Shown: positions 43,928-54,253, counted from the first letter of the stretch. The stretch is 64,000 bases of DNA from Streptomyces sp. 1-11 (GCF_007176755.1 NZ_BJTV01000001.1:186001-250000), one strand, 5' to 3'. A program made the numbers and translations. Notes: generated by a model not told the origin, from the letters alone.

Positions 43928-44533
43928 TCACACCAGGTGCCGGACCAGGACGCCGCGCACCAGTTCCGCCACGCCGTCATCCGCCGGTGGCGCCGCGACG
44001 CACGACAGGGCGAGACGCACGGCCAGTTCGCAGGAGCGGGTCAGGTCGGCGGTGTCCGCGGTGGCCGCCGCGGGCCCGGCCAGCACGGTCACCGCCCGGT
44101 CCCGTACCAGCCGCACGAAGTCGCCCGGCGAGGGCAGCGCTCCGTCCGCGCGGCGCTGCGCCGGCACGAGGGAGGAGGACGGCACCGCGGCGAGCGCCGG
44201 CGCCGGCAGCCGCTCGCTCCAGCATCCGGTGAGCATGGCCCGGACCAGCGCGCTGTCCCGGGCCGCCGCCGCCATCCACTCGGCGGTGGCGGTGAGCCGG
44301 TCGCGCGCGTCGGTGTGCGCGGCGAGGGCCCGTTCCACCCCGGCGAGGTAGCCGTCCGCCTCCCGCCGCACCAGCGCCCTGGCCAGCCCGTCCTTGCTCC
44401 CGAACTCGTTGTACAGCGTCTGCCGGGACACCCCGGCCGCCGCGGCCACGTCGACCATCCGCACCGCTGACCACGGCCGGCGCGCGAGCGCGGTGGCGGC
44501 GGCGTCCAGTAGGGATTCCCGGGCAGCAGGCAT
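43928..44533 (-). CDS. TetR-family transcriptional regulator
   Basis: A 201-aa regulator. The helix-turn-helix reads LLDAAATALARRPWSAVRMV, then DVAAAAGVSRQTLYNEFGSKDGLARAL. The C-terminal domain is Ala-rich and carries Cys residues (TGCWSER, LSCVAAP). It is convergent with sugE and divergent from hisN. It may control sugE, but no operator was identified. Confidence 0.87.
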   Translation of the reverse strand: MPAARESLLDAAATALARRPWSAVRMVDVAAAAGVSRQTLYNEFGSKDGLARALVRREADGYLAGVERALAAHTDARDRLTATAEWMAAAARDSALVRAMLTGCWSERLPAPALAAVPSSSLVPAQRRADGALPSPGDFVRLVRDRAVTVLAGPAAATADTADLTRSCELAVRLALSCVAAPPADDGVAELVRGVLVRHLV

Positions 44534-44675
44534 CGTCGCCTCCCTGGGGCGGACAATTCTGCGCCCAGATTTGACGCGCCCGCATGGACTGTCAAGGGTG
44601 CGCGGCCCAGGTTCCGGCCCGCCGGGCCCGGCCCCTTGTGGCCCCGCGGCGTCCGTGGCGGATACGGTTCATGAC

Positions 44676-45476
44676 ATGCCGGACTACCTCGACGACCTCC
44701 GCCTCGCCCACGTACTCGCGGACGCGGCCGACGCCGCCACCATGGACCGTTTCAAGGCGCTCGACCTAAAGGTGGAGACGAAGCCGGACATGACCCCGGT
44801 GTCCGAGGCGGACAAGGCGGCGGAAGAACTGATCCGCGGCCACCTCAAGCGCGCCCGGCCACGGGACGCCGTCCTCGGCGAGGAGTACGGCGTCGAGGGC
44901 ACGGGTCCCCGCCGCTGGGTGGTCGACCCGATCGACGGCACCAAGAACTACGTCCGCGGCGTCCCGGTCTGGGCCACCCTCATCTCGCTGATGGAGGCGG
45001 GCGAGGGCGGCTTCCAGCCGGTCGTCGGCCTCGTCTCCGCGCCCGCCCTGGGCCGCCGCTGGTGGGCCGCCAAGGACCACGGCGCCTTCACCGGCCGCAG
45101 TCTGACCTCCGCGTCCCGCATCCACGTCTCCCGGGTCGGCGAACCGGCGGACGCGTCCTTCGCGTACTCCTCGCTCTCCGGCTGGGAGGAGCAGGGGCGC
45201 CTGGACGGCTTCCTGGACCTGACCCGCGCCGTGTGGCGCACGCGCGCGTACGGCGACTTCTGGCCGTACATGATGGTCGCGGAGGGCTCCGTCGACATGT
45301 GCGCCGAACCGGAGCTGTCGCTGTGGGACATGGCGGCGAACGCGATCATCGTCACCGAGGCCGGCGGCACCTTCACCGGGCTCGACGGCCGTCCGGGCCC
45401 GCACAGCGGCAACGCGGCCGCCTCCAACGGCCTGCTGCACGACACGCTGCTGGACCACCTCGGCCCGCGCCCCTGA
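44676..45476 (+). CDS. hisN: Histidinol-phosphatase, inositol-monophosphatase type
   Basis: A 266-aa Mg-dependent phosphatase of the IMPase fold catalysing the penultimate histidine step in actinobacteria. Metal-site motifs are LGEEYG, VVDPIDGTKNYVRG and SLWDMAANAIIVTEAGG. The KxDxTPVSEAD opening (TKPDMTPVSEADKAAEEL) is typical of HisN over general IMPases. ATG 44676 is the first start in frame at the conserved N-terminus. Confidence 0.93.
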   Translation: MPDYLDDLRLAHVLADAADAATMDRFKALDLKVETKPDMTPVSEADKAAEELIRGHLKRARPRDAVLGEEYGVEGTGPRRWVVDPIDGTKNYVRGVPVWATLISLMEAGEGGFQPVVGLVSAPALGRRWWAAKDHGAFTGRSLTSASRIHVSRVGEPADASFAYSSLSGWEEQGRLDGFLDLTRAVWRTRAYGDFWPYMMVAEGSVDMCAEPELSLWDMAANAIIVTEAGGTFTGLDGRPGPHSGNAAASNGLLHDTLLDHLGPRP

Positions 45477-45626
45477 GAACCCGACAGGATCCGCGCACGC
45501 CCTCAACCGGGCGCGCGCGCCCTCTTGTTGACCCGACTTTTACCGGGCACTCTGAGGTCGACCCCCACTTGTGAACTTGTGAACCCCTGCACGATGTCAG
45601 GGGTTCCCAGGAGGTGGCCTCATCCC

Positions 45627-46022
45627 ATGCTCGTCCGAGACGCCATGAGCACGGTGATCCTCACCGTCGGCCCCGCCCACACCCTGCGTCAGGCAGCCGC
45701 CCTGATGTCCGCCCGCCGCGTCGGCGCCGCCGTGGTCCACGACCCGGACGCCGGCGGCGTCGGCATCCTCACCGAACGCGACATCCTCAACTCCGTCGGG
45801 CTCGGCCAGGACCCGGACACCGAACGCACCCACGCCCACACCACCACCGACGTCGTCTTCGCCGCTCCGGCCTGGACGCTCCAGGAGGCGGCCCGCGCCA
45901 TGACCCGCGGCGGCTTCCGGCACCTGGTGGTGCTGGAGCACGGCGAGCCGGTCGGCATCGTCTCGGTCCGCGACATCATCCGCTGCTGGGTCCCGGCCCG
46001 GGAGCCCGCACCGGCGCTGTGA
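45627..46022 (+). CDS. Two-CBS-domain protein
   Basis: A 131-aa Bateman module: two CBS domains (about 1-60 and 70-125) with LVRDAMSTVILTVGPAHTLRQAA at the start and EPVGIVSVRDIIR at the end of the second. Such stand-alone pairs bind adenine nucleotides and regulate partner proteins. AGGAGGTGG at 45609-45617 is a strong ribosome site for ATG 45627. The 150-bp upstream gap contains a direct repeat CTTGTGAA-CTTGTGAA near 45568-45583. Confidence 0.87.
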   Translation: MLVRDAMSTVILTVGPAHTLRQAAALMSARRVGAAVVHDPDAGGVGILTERDILNSVGLGQDPDTERTHAHTTTDVVFAAPAWTLQEAARAMTRGGFRHLVVLEHGEPVGIVSVRDIIRCWVPAREPAPAL

Positions 46023-46030
46023 ACGCGCGG

Positions 46031-46065
46031 GAGCAGGCCGGACCCCCTGGGGATCCGGCCCGCTC
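46031..46065. terminator. Bidirectional terminator between CBS protein and catalase genes
   Basis: GAGCAGGCCGGACCCC pairs with GGGGATCCGGCCCGCTC with one mismatch and one bulge, between convergent stops. Confidence 0.7.
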
Positions 46066-46106
46066 ACCCGCGGTGGCCGGAGCCGGCGGACCGGCTCCGG
46101 CGCCGC

Positions 46107-47579
46107 TCAGCCGCGCAGCGCCCGCACCGCGGCCTCCAGCCGCTTGCCGAAGTCGGCGTCGGCGGTGCGGAAGTTGCCGATCGCGCGCTCGACGATGTCC
46201 TCGCGCGAGACCTGGGCGATGGCCCCGGCCAGGTTGGCTATGAGGCGCTCCTTCTCCTCCTCCGACATCAGCCGGTAGAGGTCGCCCGCCTGCACGAAGT
46301 CGTCGTCCTCGGCGTGCCGCGGCGTCGGGTGGGCGCCGGTGCCGGCGGTGAAGCCGTCGAACGGCTGCCACAGCGCCCGGCCGGTCTGCCGCGGACCGCC
46401 GAAGCTGTTCGGCTCGTAGTTCTTCGCGCCGCCGTGCCGGCCGTCGTAGAGGTGGCCGTCCCGGGAGTTGGTGCGCGCCTCGGCGGCGTGCGGCCGGTTC
46501 ACCGGCAGGTGGTCGGCGTTGATGCCGACGCGGTAGCGGTGCGCGTCGCCGTAGGCGAACAGGCGGCCCTGGAGCATCTTGTCGGGCGAGGGCCCGATGC
46601 CGGGCACGAAGTGCGCGGGCGAGAAGATCGACTGCTCGACCTCGGCGAAGACGTTGCGCGGGTTGCGGTTCAGCTCCAGCCGGCCGATCTCCATGACCGG
46701 GTAGTCCGCGTGCGGCCATACCTTGGTCAGGTCGAACGGGTTGAAGCGGTACGTCGCCGCGTCCGCCGCGGGCATGATCTGCACGCCCACCGTCCAGCTC
46801 GGGAACTCGCCGCGCTCGATGGCCTCGCGCAGGTCGCGCTGGTGGGAGTCGGGGTCCTTGCCCGCCAGGACCTCGGCCTGCGCGGCGGTGAGGTTCTTGA
46901 TCCCCTGGTCGGTCTTGAAGTGGTACTTGACCCAGAAGACCTCGCCGGCCTCGTTGCTCCACTGGTAGGTGTGCGAGCCGAAGCCGTCCATGTGCCGGTA
47001 CGAGGCCGGGATACCCCGGTCGCCGAACAGCCAGGTGACCTGGTGGGTGCTCTCCGGGCTCAGGCCCCAGAAGTCCCAGACGTTGTCCGCCTCCGTGGAA
47101 CCGGTGTACGGGTCGCGCTTCTGGGTGTGGATGAAGTCCGGGAACTTGATCGCGTCCCGGATGAAGAACACCGGGGTGTTGTTGCCGACGAGGTCGTAGT
47201 TGCCCTCCTCGGTGTAGAACTTCAGCGCGAAGCCGCGCGGGTCGCGGACCGCGTCCGCCGCGCCCAGGTTGCCGGCCACGGTCGAGAAGCGCAGGAAGAC
47301 CTCGGTCTCCTTGCCCGCCTCGGAGAGGAAGGCGGCGCGCGTGTACGGGGTGACGTCGGCGGTCACCGTGAAGGTGCCGTACGCCCCGGCACCCCGGGCG
47401 TGCACCACGCGCTCCGGGATGCGCTCGCGGTTGAAGTGGGCCAGCTTCTCCAGGAGGAGCTGGTCCTGCACGAGCACCGGGCCACCGACGCCTGCGGTCT
47501 CGCTGTTCTGGTTGTCGGCCACCGGAGCACCGGCCTCCGTGGTGAGCGGTCCCTGCGTCACGTACGCCTCCTGCGTCAT
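46107..47579 (-). CDS. Monofunctional heme catalase
   Basis: A 490-aa small-subunit catalase breaking down hydrogen peroxide. The active-site His lies in [17 protein letters not shown], the distal Asn in [11 protein letters not shown], and the heme Tyr in [14 protein letters not shown]. Length and motifs match clade 3 enzymes such as Streptomyces CatA. ATG 47579 is chosen because the conserved N-terminus follows. The divergent Fur-family gene and the palindrome between them indicate peroxide-sensitive repression. Confidence 0.96.
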   Translation of the reverse strand: MTQEAYVTQGPLTTEAGAPVADNQNSETAGVGGPVLVQDQLLLEKLAHFNRERIPERVVHARGAGAYGTFTVTADVTPYTRAAFLSEAGKETEVFLRFSTVAGNLGAADAVRDPRGFALKFYTEEGNYDLVGNNTPVFFIRDAIKFPDFIHTQKRDPYTGSTEADNVWDFWGLSPESTHQVTWLFGDRGIPASYRHMDGFGSHTYQWSNEAGEVFWVKYHFKTDQGIKNLTAAQAEVLAGKDPDSHQRDLREAIERGEFPSWTVGVQIMPAADAATYRFNPFDLTKVWPHADYPVMEIGRLELNRNPRNVFAEVEQSIFSPAHFVPGIGPSPDKMLQGRLFAYGDAHRYRVGINADHLPVNRPHAAEARTNSRDGHLYDGRHGGAKNYEPNSFGGPRQTGRALWQPFDGFTAGTGAHPTPRHAEDDDFVQAGDLYRLMSEEEKERLIANLAGAIAQVSREDIVERAIGNFRTADADFGKRLEAAVRALRG

Positions 47580-47625
47580 TACCGACCAGTCCTGTCCCTT
47601 GGTCAAAGCCAGCACCGATCCTACA

Positions 47626-47640
47626 TTGGACATTGTCCAA
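47626..47640. promoter_or_regulatory. Fur/PerR-type palindrome between catalase and regulator
   Basis: TTGGACATTGTCCAA is a perfect 7-1-7 palindrome centred between the divergent catalase and Fur-family genes. It overlaps a second repeat (GACATT at 47629-47634, AATGTC at 47645-47650). Arrangement and spacing suit a CatR/PerR operator. Confidence 0.7.
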
Positions 47641-47704
47641 GTCAAATGTCGATCCAAAGTCACACCTGTTCGGAATCTGGTCCTCTGGCTGTTACGCTGC
47701 TTGC

Positions 47705-48121
47705 ATGAGCGACCTACTGGAACGGCTGCGCGGACGCGGATGGCGGATGACCGCACAGCGGCGCGTGGTGGCCGAGGTTCTCGACGGCGAGCACGTCCAC
47801 ATGACGGCCGACGAGGTCCATGCGCGGGCCGTCACGAAGCTGCCGGAGATCTCCCGGGCGACCGTCTACAACACGCTGGGCGAGCTGGTGACGCTGGGCG
47901 AGGTGATCGAGGTCAGCACGGACAAGCGCGCCAAGCGGTACGACCCGAACGCGCACCGGCCGCACCACCACCTGGTGTGCGCCCGGTGCGGCGCGATCCG
48001 GGACGTGCACCCCACGGGCAACCCGCTCGCCGACCTCCCCGACACCGAGCGCTTCGGCTTCACGGTGTCGGACGTCGAGGTGACCTACCGGGGGCTGTGC
48101 CCGAACTGCTCGGGCGCGTGA
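47705..48121 (+). CDS. Fur-family peroxide-responsive repressor (CatR/PerR type)
   Basis: A 138-aa Fur-family protein. The winged helix contains [28 protein letters not shown] and [18 protein letters not shown]; metal binding is indicated by [18 protein letters not shown] and a structural zinc pair CPNC at the end. The divergent catalase and the shared palindrome point to the H2O2-sensing CatR-type role rather than iron uptake control. ATG 47705 is preceded by a short leader. Confidence 0.92.
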   Translation: MSDLLERLRGRGWRMTAQRRVVAEVLDGEHVHMTADEVHARAVTKLPEISRATVYNTLGELVTLGEVIEVSTDKRAKRYDPNAHRPHHHLVCARCGAIRDVHPTGNPLADLPDTERFGFTVSDVEVTYRGLCPNCSGA

Positions 48122-48208
48122 CCCAGGACATGTGACACGGGAAGTACGAGGGGAGGGGCCGCGGCCCCTCCCCTTTTCCGCGTCTTCGCTCAAGGAGGCG
48201 GGAACGAC

Positions 48209-48244
48209 CGAGGGCCGGAATCCATTTCTGGATTCCGGCCCTCG
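48209..48244 (-). terminator. Terminator hairpin behind the first initiator tRNA
   Basis: A 14-bp perfect inverted repeat GAGGGCCGGAATCC / GGATTCCGGCCCTC (extended by a C-G pair) around a 6-nt loop, 9 bp beyond the tRNA 3' end. It also backs the end of the Fur-family gene region. Confidence 0.85.
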
Positions 48245-48252
48245 GCCTTCAG

Positions 48253-48326
48253 TAGCGGGGACAGGATTTGAACCTGCGACCTCTGGGTTATGAGCCCAGC
48301 GAGCTACCGAGCTGCTCCACCCCGCG
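48253..48326 (-). tRNA. Initiator tRNA-fMet (CAU), copy 1
   Basis: A 74-nt cloverleaf read on the minus strand, starting CGCGGGGTGGAGCAGC. The anticodon loop CTCATAA is flanked by three G-C pairs (GGG/CCC), the initiator hallmark. The acceptor 1-72 position is mismatched (C-T). The T loop is GGTTCAAATCC. CCA is not encoded. It is identical to the copy at 50423-50496. Confidence 0.97.
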
Positions 48327-48393
48327 TCGGTGAACACGACACTACGGGAGGGAAGCCCGCGGAGGCAAATCCATTACCGGGCAGTGGCCCGGC

Positions 48394-50214
48394 TCACGCC
48401 GAGAGCTCCTCCCGCAGGGCGTCCCTGAGCCGGCCCGCCCGCTGGGCCACTTCCGCCGGCCCCAGCTCAACCGCGCGGTCGGCCCACCTCTGCCCCTCGG
48501 CCAGCTCGCCGCGACGCGCGTAGACCAGGGCCAGCCGGAGCGCCGCCCGACCGTGCCCGGCGTCGGCGGCCCGCGTCCACCACACGGCGGCCTCGGGCTC
48601 GCTGCCCTCCCTGGCCAGCAGCAGGCCCAGGTTGAAAGCCCCGTTGCGCGATCCGGCCTCGGCCGCCGCCCGGTACCACCGCGCAGCCTCCACCACGTCG
48701 CCCCGGGCCGCGGCGAGCATGCCCACCCGCACCTGCGCCCGGCGGTGCCCCTGGGAGGCCGCCCGCTCGTACCACTCCTCGCACTCGGTCTTCTCGTGCA
48801 CGATCTCGCCCAGCTCGTGCGCCGGCTCCGGCGGCCGCCGCGCGTCCAGCAGGGTGGCCAGCCGGTACGCCGCCTCCGGGTTGCCGCCGCCGGCCGCGCA
48901 GCGCAGGTGACGCTCGGCCCCCTGCTCGTCGCCCTCGCGCAGCCGGGCGATGCCGACCTGCAGGGCGGCCTCGGTGTGCCCGGCCGCCGCCGCGCGCTCG
49001 TACCAGCGCAGCGCGGCCCCGGCGTCCTCCTCGGTGCTCCGTCCGGCGTACAGGATGCCGAGGTTGAACGCGGCGTCCACGCTGCCCGCCTCCGCGGCCT
49101 TGGAGAACCAGGGCTCGGCGCCGGCCGGGTCGTCGCCCTGGAGCAGCAGGATGGCCAGCGCGTTCGCCGCCTCCCGGTGCCCGGCGTAGGCCGCCCGCCG
49201 GTACCACTGCTCGGCCTGCGCGGTCCGGCCCTGCTCGGCGCAGAGCAGCCCGAGGTTGTAGGCCCCGTTGTCGTCCCCGGCGTCCAGCGCGGCCCGGTAC
49301 CAGCGCTCGGCGGTCTGCGTCTCGCCGCGCTCGGCGTGCAGCGCGCCCAGCGCGTTGGCCGCGTTCCCGTCGCCGTCCTGGGCGGCCCTGAGCCACCACA
49401 CGGCGGCGCTCTCGGTGTCCCCGGCGTCGCGCAGGAGGAACCCGAGCGCGCAGGCGGCCCGGGCCTCGCCGTCCTTGGCGGAGGTCAGGTACCAGCGCCC
49501 GGCCTCCTTGAGGTCCCCGCGCTTCTCCAGGATCGCCCCGAGGTGCAGCGCGGCCCGCCGGTGGCCGCGCGCCGCGGCCTGGCGGTACCACTGCTCGGTC
49601 TCCTCGACAGCGTTGTCGGCCCCGGCCGCCTCCTCCTCGGCGGCCCTGCGGTCGAGCGCGCGCGCCAGCCGGTAGGCGGCCTCGCGGTGCCCGCGCTCGG
49701 CGGCCGCGCGCATCCAGTCCCCGGCCTCGGTGTCCCCGCGGTGCTCCAGCAGGTCGGCGAGCGCGTAGGCGCCCAGGGCGTGACCCTGCTCGGCGGACTG
49801 GCGCAGCCAGTACTCGGCGGCGGGCTCGTCCCCGCGTTCGCGGTGGTGGCGGCCCAGCGCGTGCGCGGCGGCGGCCGAACCGGCGACGGCCGCGATCCGC
49901 CACCAGCCGGCGGCCTCCTCCGCGTAGCCCCGCTGGTGCAGCAGGACGCCCAGGTTGTTGGCGGCGGCGCGGTCGCCGGCCGCGGTCGCGGCACGCAGGT
50001 GGGGCTCCGCCGCGTCGAGGTCCCCGCGGCGCAGCAGCATCGCGCCGAGGACGCTCATCGCCTCGGTGTCGCCGGTCCCCGCGGCGAGCCGGAGGCGCAA
50101 CTCCTCGGCGGCGTCCCCCATGTCACCCATTTCGTCCCGGGCCGGTCCCTCACCCGGAGACTGCACAAATCGCCCTGTCGTGAACAGAGTTGCCTTGTCC
50201 CCCATAACGTCCAT
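48394..50214 (-). CDS. Large Sel1/TPR-repeat protein
   Basis: A 606-aa soluble protein built of about 14 degenerate 36-residue helical repeats of the Sel1/TPR type. Each has the pattern A-x-W(Y)-x-R-A-A-x-x-G-x-x-x-A-A-x-x-L-G-x-L, for instance EQWYRRAAYAGHREAANALA and ALRWYERAAAAGHTEAALQV. No catalytic domain, signal peptide or membrane span is seen. It is presumably a scaffold for protein-protein contacts. It sits between two identical initiator tRNA genes on the same strand. ATG 50214 gives the longest form; MGDMGDAAEEL 30 residues later is an alternative start. Confidence 0.85.
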   Translation of the reverse strand: MDVMGDKATLFTTGRFVQSPGEGPARDEMGDMGDAAEELRLRLAAGTGDTEAMSVLGAMLLRRGDLDAAEPHLRAATAAGDRAAANNLGVLLHQRGYAEEAAGWWRIAAVAGSAAAAHALGRHHRERGDEPAAEYWLRQSAEQGHALGAYALADLLEHRGDTEAGDWMRAAAERGHREAAYRLARALDRRAAEEEAAGADNAVEETEQWYRQAAARGHRRAALHLGAILEKRGDLKEAGRWYLTSAKDGEARAACALGFLLRDAGDTESAAVWWLRAAQDGDGNAANALGALHAERGETQTAERWYRAALDAGDDNGAYNLGLLCAEQGRTAQAEQWYRRAAYAGHREAANALAILLLQGDDPAGAEPWFSKAAEAGSVDAAFNLGILYAGRSTEEDAGAALRWYERAAAAGHTEAALQVGIARLREGDEQGAERHLRCAAGGGNPEAAYRLATLLDARRPPEPAHELGEIVHEKTECEEWYERAASQGHRRAQVRVGMLAAARGDVVEAARWYRAAAEAGSRNGAFNLGLLLAREGSEPEAAVWWTRAADAGHGRAALRLALVYARRGELAEGQRWADRAVELGPAEVAQRAGRLRDALREELSA

Positions 50215-50378
50215 CGTCGCACCACCTGCAACCTGGGTACACCCGGTATACCGCAGCCCGTGAGGTCACTTCAGCGTTTTGTCGACATGCCCACAGAGAG
50301 ACAAGTCAAACACAGACGGCCCAACTCCCCACGGCGGCGCGGCCGTCATTCCGGTCTGTACATGAGTTCGCACATCAC

Positions 50379-50414
50379 GAAGGCCCGGATCCCTGTAGAG
50401 GAATCCGGGCCTTC
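50379..50414 (-). terminator. Terminator hairpin behind the second initiator tRNA
   Basis: GAAGGCCCGGATCC pairs with GGAATCCGGGCCTTC (one bulge) around a short loop, 8 bp beyond the tRNA 3' end. Its design resembles the hairpin at 48209-48244. Confidence 0.75.
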
Positions 50415-50422
50415 GACTTCAG

Positions 50423-50496
50423 TAGCGGGGACAGGATTTGAACCTGCGACCTCTGGGTTATGAGCCCAGCGAGCTACCGAGCTGCTCCACCCCGCG
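50423..50496 (-). tRNA. Initiator tRNA-fMet (CAU), copy 2
   Basis: A 74-nt tRNA with the same sequence as copy 1: CAT anticodon, three G-C pairs below the anticodon loop, mismatched acceptor 1-72 position, and no encoded CCA. It lies 2.1 kb from copy 1 in the same orientation. Confidence 0.97.
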
Positions 50497-50537
50497 CCGT
50501 TGCTCAGCAACCGTATCACGGCGCGGGGTGGCCTTGA

Positions 50538-53459
50538 TCAGCTCTTTCCGCCGCCGGACCCGCCGCCGTCGGCCTTGCTGCCGCCCGCCGCCTTGTCCGC
50601 CTTGGCCTGTGCCTCCTCGGCGCGCTTCAGCGCGGCCTCGAGGTCGTCCTGCGCCTTGGCGTACGCGGACCAGTCCGGCTTCGGCTTCTGCAGGGCCTCC
50701 TGGCCGGCGTCGAACGCCTTCTGGGCGTCGTCGAGCGCCTGCCTGACCGTCGGGTTGCCGGTGTCGGGCGGGTTGTTCCCGGTCTTGGGCGGCGGGGTGG
50801 AACCCGCCACCCCGAACACCTTGTTGAGGGCCTCGTCCAGCGTGTCCTCGAAGGCGGTCCTGCCCTCGTAGGTGACCAGCACCTTGCGCAGCAGCGGGTA
50901 CTTCAGCTCACCGCCGCGCACGTAGACGGGCTCCGCGTACAGCAGGCCCCCGTCCAGCGGCACGGTCAGCAGATTGCCGTACTCGACCTTGGAGTGGCCT
51001 CTGCTCAGCAGGCTGATGGTCTCGGCGATGTCCTGTTCGGAGTTGAACTGGCTCTGGACCTGCTTGGGTCCGTCGACGGTCGTGCTGGTCGGCAGTTTCA
51101 GCAGTCTGATCTTGCCGTAGTCGGCGGTCCGCGGGTCGGAGTCGACGGCCATGAACGCGCTGAGGTTGTCCCGCCCGTTCGGCGTGAACGTCGTCGTCAG
51201 CGAGAACGCCTGCGCGCTCTGGTCCGGCATCCTCATGCTCAGGTAGTACGGCGGCACGGCGCTGCGCGAGTCGTTGGTCGGGTCGTCGGGGACCTGCCAC
51301 ACCTCGCTGCCGCTGAGGAAGGTCTGCGCGTCGGTCACGTGGTAGCGGGTGAGCAGCTCGCGCTGGACCTTGAACAGGTCCTGCGGGTAGCGCAGATGCT
51401 CCATCAGGTCGGCGGAGATGTCCGCGCGCGGCTGGACCGTGCCGGGGAAGGCCTTCATCCAGGTCTTCAGCACGGGGTCCGCGGTGTCCCACTGGTAGAG
51501 CTTGACCTCGCCGGTGTACGCGTCGACGGTCGCCTTCACCGAGTTGCGGATGTAGTTGACCTGGTTCTGCTGGGCCACCACCGCACGGGAGTTGTTCGTC
51601 GCGGTCAGCGAGTCGGCCGTCGTGTCGCCGAGGGTCGTACGGGAGGCGTACGGATAGCCGTTCGTGGTCGTGTAGGCGTCGACGATCCACTGGATGCGGT
51701 GGTTCACGACCGCCGGGTAGGCGTCGCCGTCGATGGTCAGCCAGGGGGCGACGGCCTCGACGCGCTCCTTGGGGGTGCGGTTGTACAGGATCCGCGAGCC
51801 CTTGCCGATCGCGCCGGAGTAGAGGATCTGCGGCTCGTTGAACGCCACCGCGTACGCGGCCCGGTTCACCGCGTTGTCGAGGTTGACGCCGCTCTTGCCC
51901 TGGTAGCTGGTGGTCTTCTCGCCCTCGTCGTCGGAGTAGTCGACCTCCTTCTGGGGGCCCCCGACGATCGAGTACGTGGTGGTCTTCTCGCCGTAGTAGA
52001 TCTGCTGCTTGTAGGTGCCGAGGGAGCCCTCGGACGGCAGGTTCTTCTCGGTGAAGACCGGGCGGCCCTCGGCGTCGGCCTCGGTGCCCTTGGCGGCGAC
52101 CGCGCCGTAGCCGTGCGTGTAGCGGAAGTGGTCGTTGATCCAGTTGTTCTTCGGGATGCCGCCCAGGTTCAGCTCGCGCAGGCCGATGACGGTGTCCTGC
52201 TCCTTGCCGTCCTTGGCGTACCGGTCGACGTCCAGGTTGGTCGGGAACCCGTAGTAGTTGCGGATCTGCTGGAGCTGCTGGAACGTCGGCGACACGATGT
52301 TCGGGTCCATGATGCGGATGCTGGCCGTGTCGGACACCTGGTCGCGCAGCTTGGTCTTGTCCTCGGTGGTGGACTTGCCGGCGTACTCGGTGACCTTCGT
52401 GTCGTCGATGCCGTACGCCTCGCGCGTCGCCTTGAGGTTCTTCTGGACGTACGGGGCTTCCTTGGCCTGCTCGTTGGGCTGCACCTGGAACTTCTGCACG
52501 ATGGCCGGGTACAGGCCGCCGATCAGGATCGCGGACAGGACCATCAGGCCGAAGCCGATGACGGGCAGTTGCCAGGTGCGCCGCCACAGGGTGGCGAAGA
52601 ACAGCAGCGCGCAGATGACGGCGATGCAGAACAGGATCGTCTTGGCCGGCAGGTAGGCGTTGGCGTCGACGTAGCGCAGGCCGGTCCAGTTGCCGGTGGC
52701 CTTGAAGTCGCTGGACTTGACGGCCAGTCCGTACCGGTCGAGCCAGTAGGCGACCGCCTTCAGCGCCACGAAGATGCCGAGGAGCACCGACAGGTGCCCG
52801 GTCGCGGCGGCGGTGGCGCGCGCGCCCGGGCTGGTGACGCGCAGCCCGCCGTACAGGTAGTGGGTGAGCGCGGAGGCGATCAGGCACAGGATCGCGGCGG
52901 CGAAGCCGAAGCCGAGCAGGAACCGGTACCAGGGCAGGTCGAAGGCGTAGAAGGAGACGTCGAGGTGGAACTGCGGGTCCTTCTGGTGGAAGGGCACGCC
53001 GTTGACCCACATCAGCCAGGTGCGCCACTGGCCGGCCGCGGAGGCGCCGGCGATCAGGCCGACGAGACAGGCGACGGCGAGCAGCAGCCAGGTCTTGTAC
53101 GGCGCGATGCCCATCCGGTAGCGGTCCAGGCTCTGCTGCTCCATGGACATGGCGCTCAGCGGTGGCCGCAGCCGGTGCGCCAGCCAGATGTTGACGCCGA
53201 CGGCGACGGCCATCAGCAGGCCGAAGACGAAGAACAGCCCGATCTTGGTCCACAGCGTGGTGGTGAACACGGACGAGTAGTGCACCGACCGGTACCACAG
53301 CCAGTCCGTCCAGAAGCCCGCGAACATGGTGAACACCATGCCGAGGACGGCGAGGACGCCCAGTGTCATGAGCAGGGCCCGGGCCCGCCGGGACGGACGT
53401 CCCGCCCTGATCCGTGGCCCCGTCGGGCCTCCGCCGCGGTCCGGCATCTGGAAAGCCAA
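50538..53459 (-). CDS. UPF0182 family membrane protein
   Basis: A 973-aa protein with seven hydrophobic segments in the first ~330 residues, a large extracytoplasmic domain (about 330-880), and a low-complexity C-terminal tail rich in Ala/Lys/Glu and Gly ([15 protein letters not shown] onward). The family has no assigned function. TTG 53459 is chosen because GAGGTG lies 6 nt before it and gives [12 protein letters not shown] 53447 is a possible alternative. It is divergent from the PPA1309 gene. Confidence 0.88.
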   Translation of the reverse strand: MAFQMPDRGGGPTGPRIRAGRPSRRARALLMTLGVLAVLGMVFTMFAGFWTDWLWYRSVHYSSVFTTTLWTKIGLFFVFGLLMAVAVGVNIWLAHRLRPPLSAMSMEQQSLDRYRMGIAPYKTWLLLAVACLVGLIAGASAAGQWRTWLMWVNGVPFHQKDPQFHLDVSFYAFDLPWYRFLLGFGFAAAILCLIASALTHYLYGGLRVTSPGARATAAATGHLSVLLGIFVALKAVAYWLDRYGLAVKSSDFKATGNWTGLRYVDANAYLPAKTILFCIAVICALLFFATLWRRTWQLPVIGFGLMVLSAILIGGLYPAIVQKFQVQPNEQAKEAPYVQKNLKATREAYGIDDTKVTEYAGKSTTEDKTKLRDQVSDTASIRIMDPNIVSPTFQQLQQIRNYYGFPTNLDVDRYAKDGKEQDTVIGLRELNLGGIPKNNWINDHFRYTHGYGAVAAKGTEADAEGRPVFTEKNLPSEGSLGTYKQQIYYGEKTTTYSIVGGPQKEVDYSDDEGEKTTSYQGKSGVNLDNAVNRAAYAVAFNEPQILYSGAIGKGSRILYNRTPKERVEAVAPWLTIDGDAYPAVVNHRIQWIVDAYTTTNGYPYASRTTLGDTTADSLTATNNSRAVVAQQNQVNYIRNSVKATVDAYTGEVKLYQWDTADPVLKTWMKAFPGTVQPRADISADLMEHLRYPQDLFKVQRELLTRYHVTDAQTFLSGSEVWQVPDDPTNDSRSAVPPYYLSMRMPDQSAQAFSLTTTFTPNGRDNLSAFMAVDSDPRTADYGKIRLLKLPTSTTVDGPKQVQSQFNSEQDIAETISLLSRGHSKVEYGNLLTVPLDGGLLYAEPVYVRGGELKYPLLRKVLVTYEGRTAFEDTLDEALNKVFGVAGSTPPPKTGNNPPDTGNPTVRQALDDAQKAFDAGQEALQKPKPDWSAYAKAQDDLEAALKRAEEAQAKADKAAGGSKADGGGSGGGKS

Positions 53460-53609
53460 GGTGCGCACCTCGAAGTCGCTGTCGATACGTCAGGCCGCCG
53501 CGTTCACGGGTCGGCCGAGGCCCCCCGTGATCGCGGGCCACACCTATGCAACTTACTCACGGTTCACTCGGTTCCCGATTCCCCCCGGGAACGAGGCAGG
53601 ATTGTGACC

Positions 53610-54152
53610 ATGTCCAACACTCCCATGGCAGCGAGCCCGCTCACCCGGGCCGTACTCGAGATCGACGAGTACGCCTCCGGCCTCGGCTGGGACCAGCCCG
53701 CCCGCCTCTTCGCCCTCGTAGACACCGCACGGCTGCGGGTACAGGAACCCTCGCTCGCCGCACAGCTCGGCCTGGACGCCGAGTCCGAATCGGCCGGCCT
53801 CACCCCGATCGAGCAGGAAGAGGTCCCGACGGACAAGCCCCTCGACGAGTTCCTCGGCACCATCGCCTGGCCGGACGCGGTGGTGGGCTGCGCGCTCACC
53901 GTGGAGCGCCTGATGCTGCCGCCGTCCGCCGAGGCACAGGTGCCGCAGGGCCTGAGCGAGGCCAAGCTGGCGAAGTGGGTGGCCGAGCACCCCGAGCGCC
54001 AGGAGGTCCGCATGACGGTCGCGGTACTGCGCGACGGCAGCCGCGAGTCCGCGCTGCGCCTGCGCGAGAAGGACTCCCCGACGGAGGTCCTGACGGGCCC
54101 GGAGCTGGTGCCGGGCCTGGCCGAGGCCCTGACGGCGACCTTCGAGGACTGA
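53610..54152 (+). CDS. PPA1309 family protein
   Basis: A 180-aa cytoplasmic protein of the actinobacterial PPA1309 family, recognisable from AVLEIDEYASGLGWDQPARLFALVDTA, TIAWPDAVVGCALTVERLMLPP and the C-terminal GPELVPGLAEALTATF. No catalytic motif is seen and the function is unknown. It is usually found near the UPF0182 and PDZ-protease genes, as here. ATG 53610 or GTG 53604 could be the start. Confidence 0.85.
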   Translation: MSNTPMAASPLTRAVLEIDEYASGLGWDQPARLFALVDTARLRVQEPSLAAQLGLDAESESAGLTPIEQEEVPTDKPLDEFLGTIAWPDAVVGCALTVERLMLPPSAEAQVPQGLSEAKLAKWVAEHPERQEVRMTVAVLRDGSRESALRLREKDSPTEVLTGPELVPGLAEALTATFED

Positions 54153-54197
54153 CCTCCCCGCGGTCCTTCAAGGACCGACCTCCCGCGGTACGGCGAC

Positions 54198-54228
54198 GGG
54201 GGCGCCCCGGGTGACCGGGAGCGCCCCC
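54198..54228. terminator. Hairpin between PPA1309 and PDZ-protease genes
   Basis: GGGGGCGC (54198-54205) pairs with GCGCCCCC (54221-54228), with further internal CCGG/CCGG pairing, between two convergent stops. Confidence 0.6.
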
Positions 54229-54253
54229 GGCGGCTTTCCGTGCCGAAGGCCGG

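Noticed and set aside
50994..54152. Very long open frame antisense to the UPF0182 gene
   Set aside because: It runs opposite a recognised family protein, has Val/Arg/Gly/Asp-rich composition typical of GC-rich antisense frames, and shows no motif. Only its last part, from 53610, is the PPA1309 gene.
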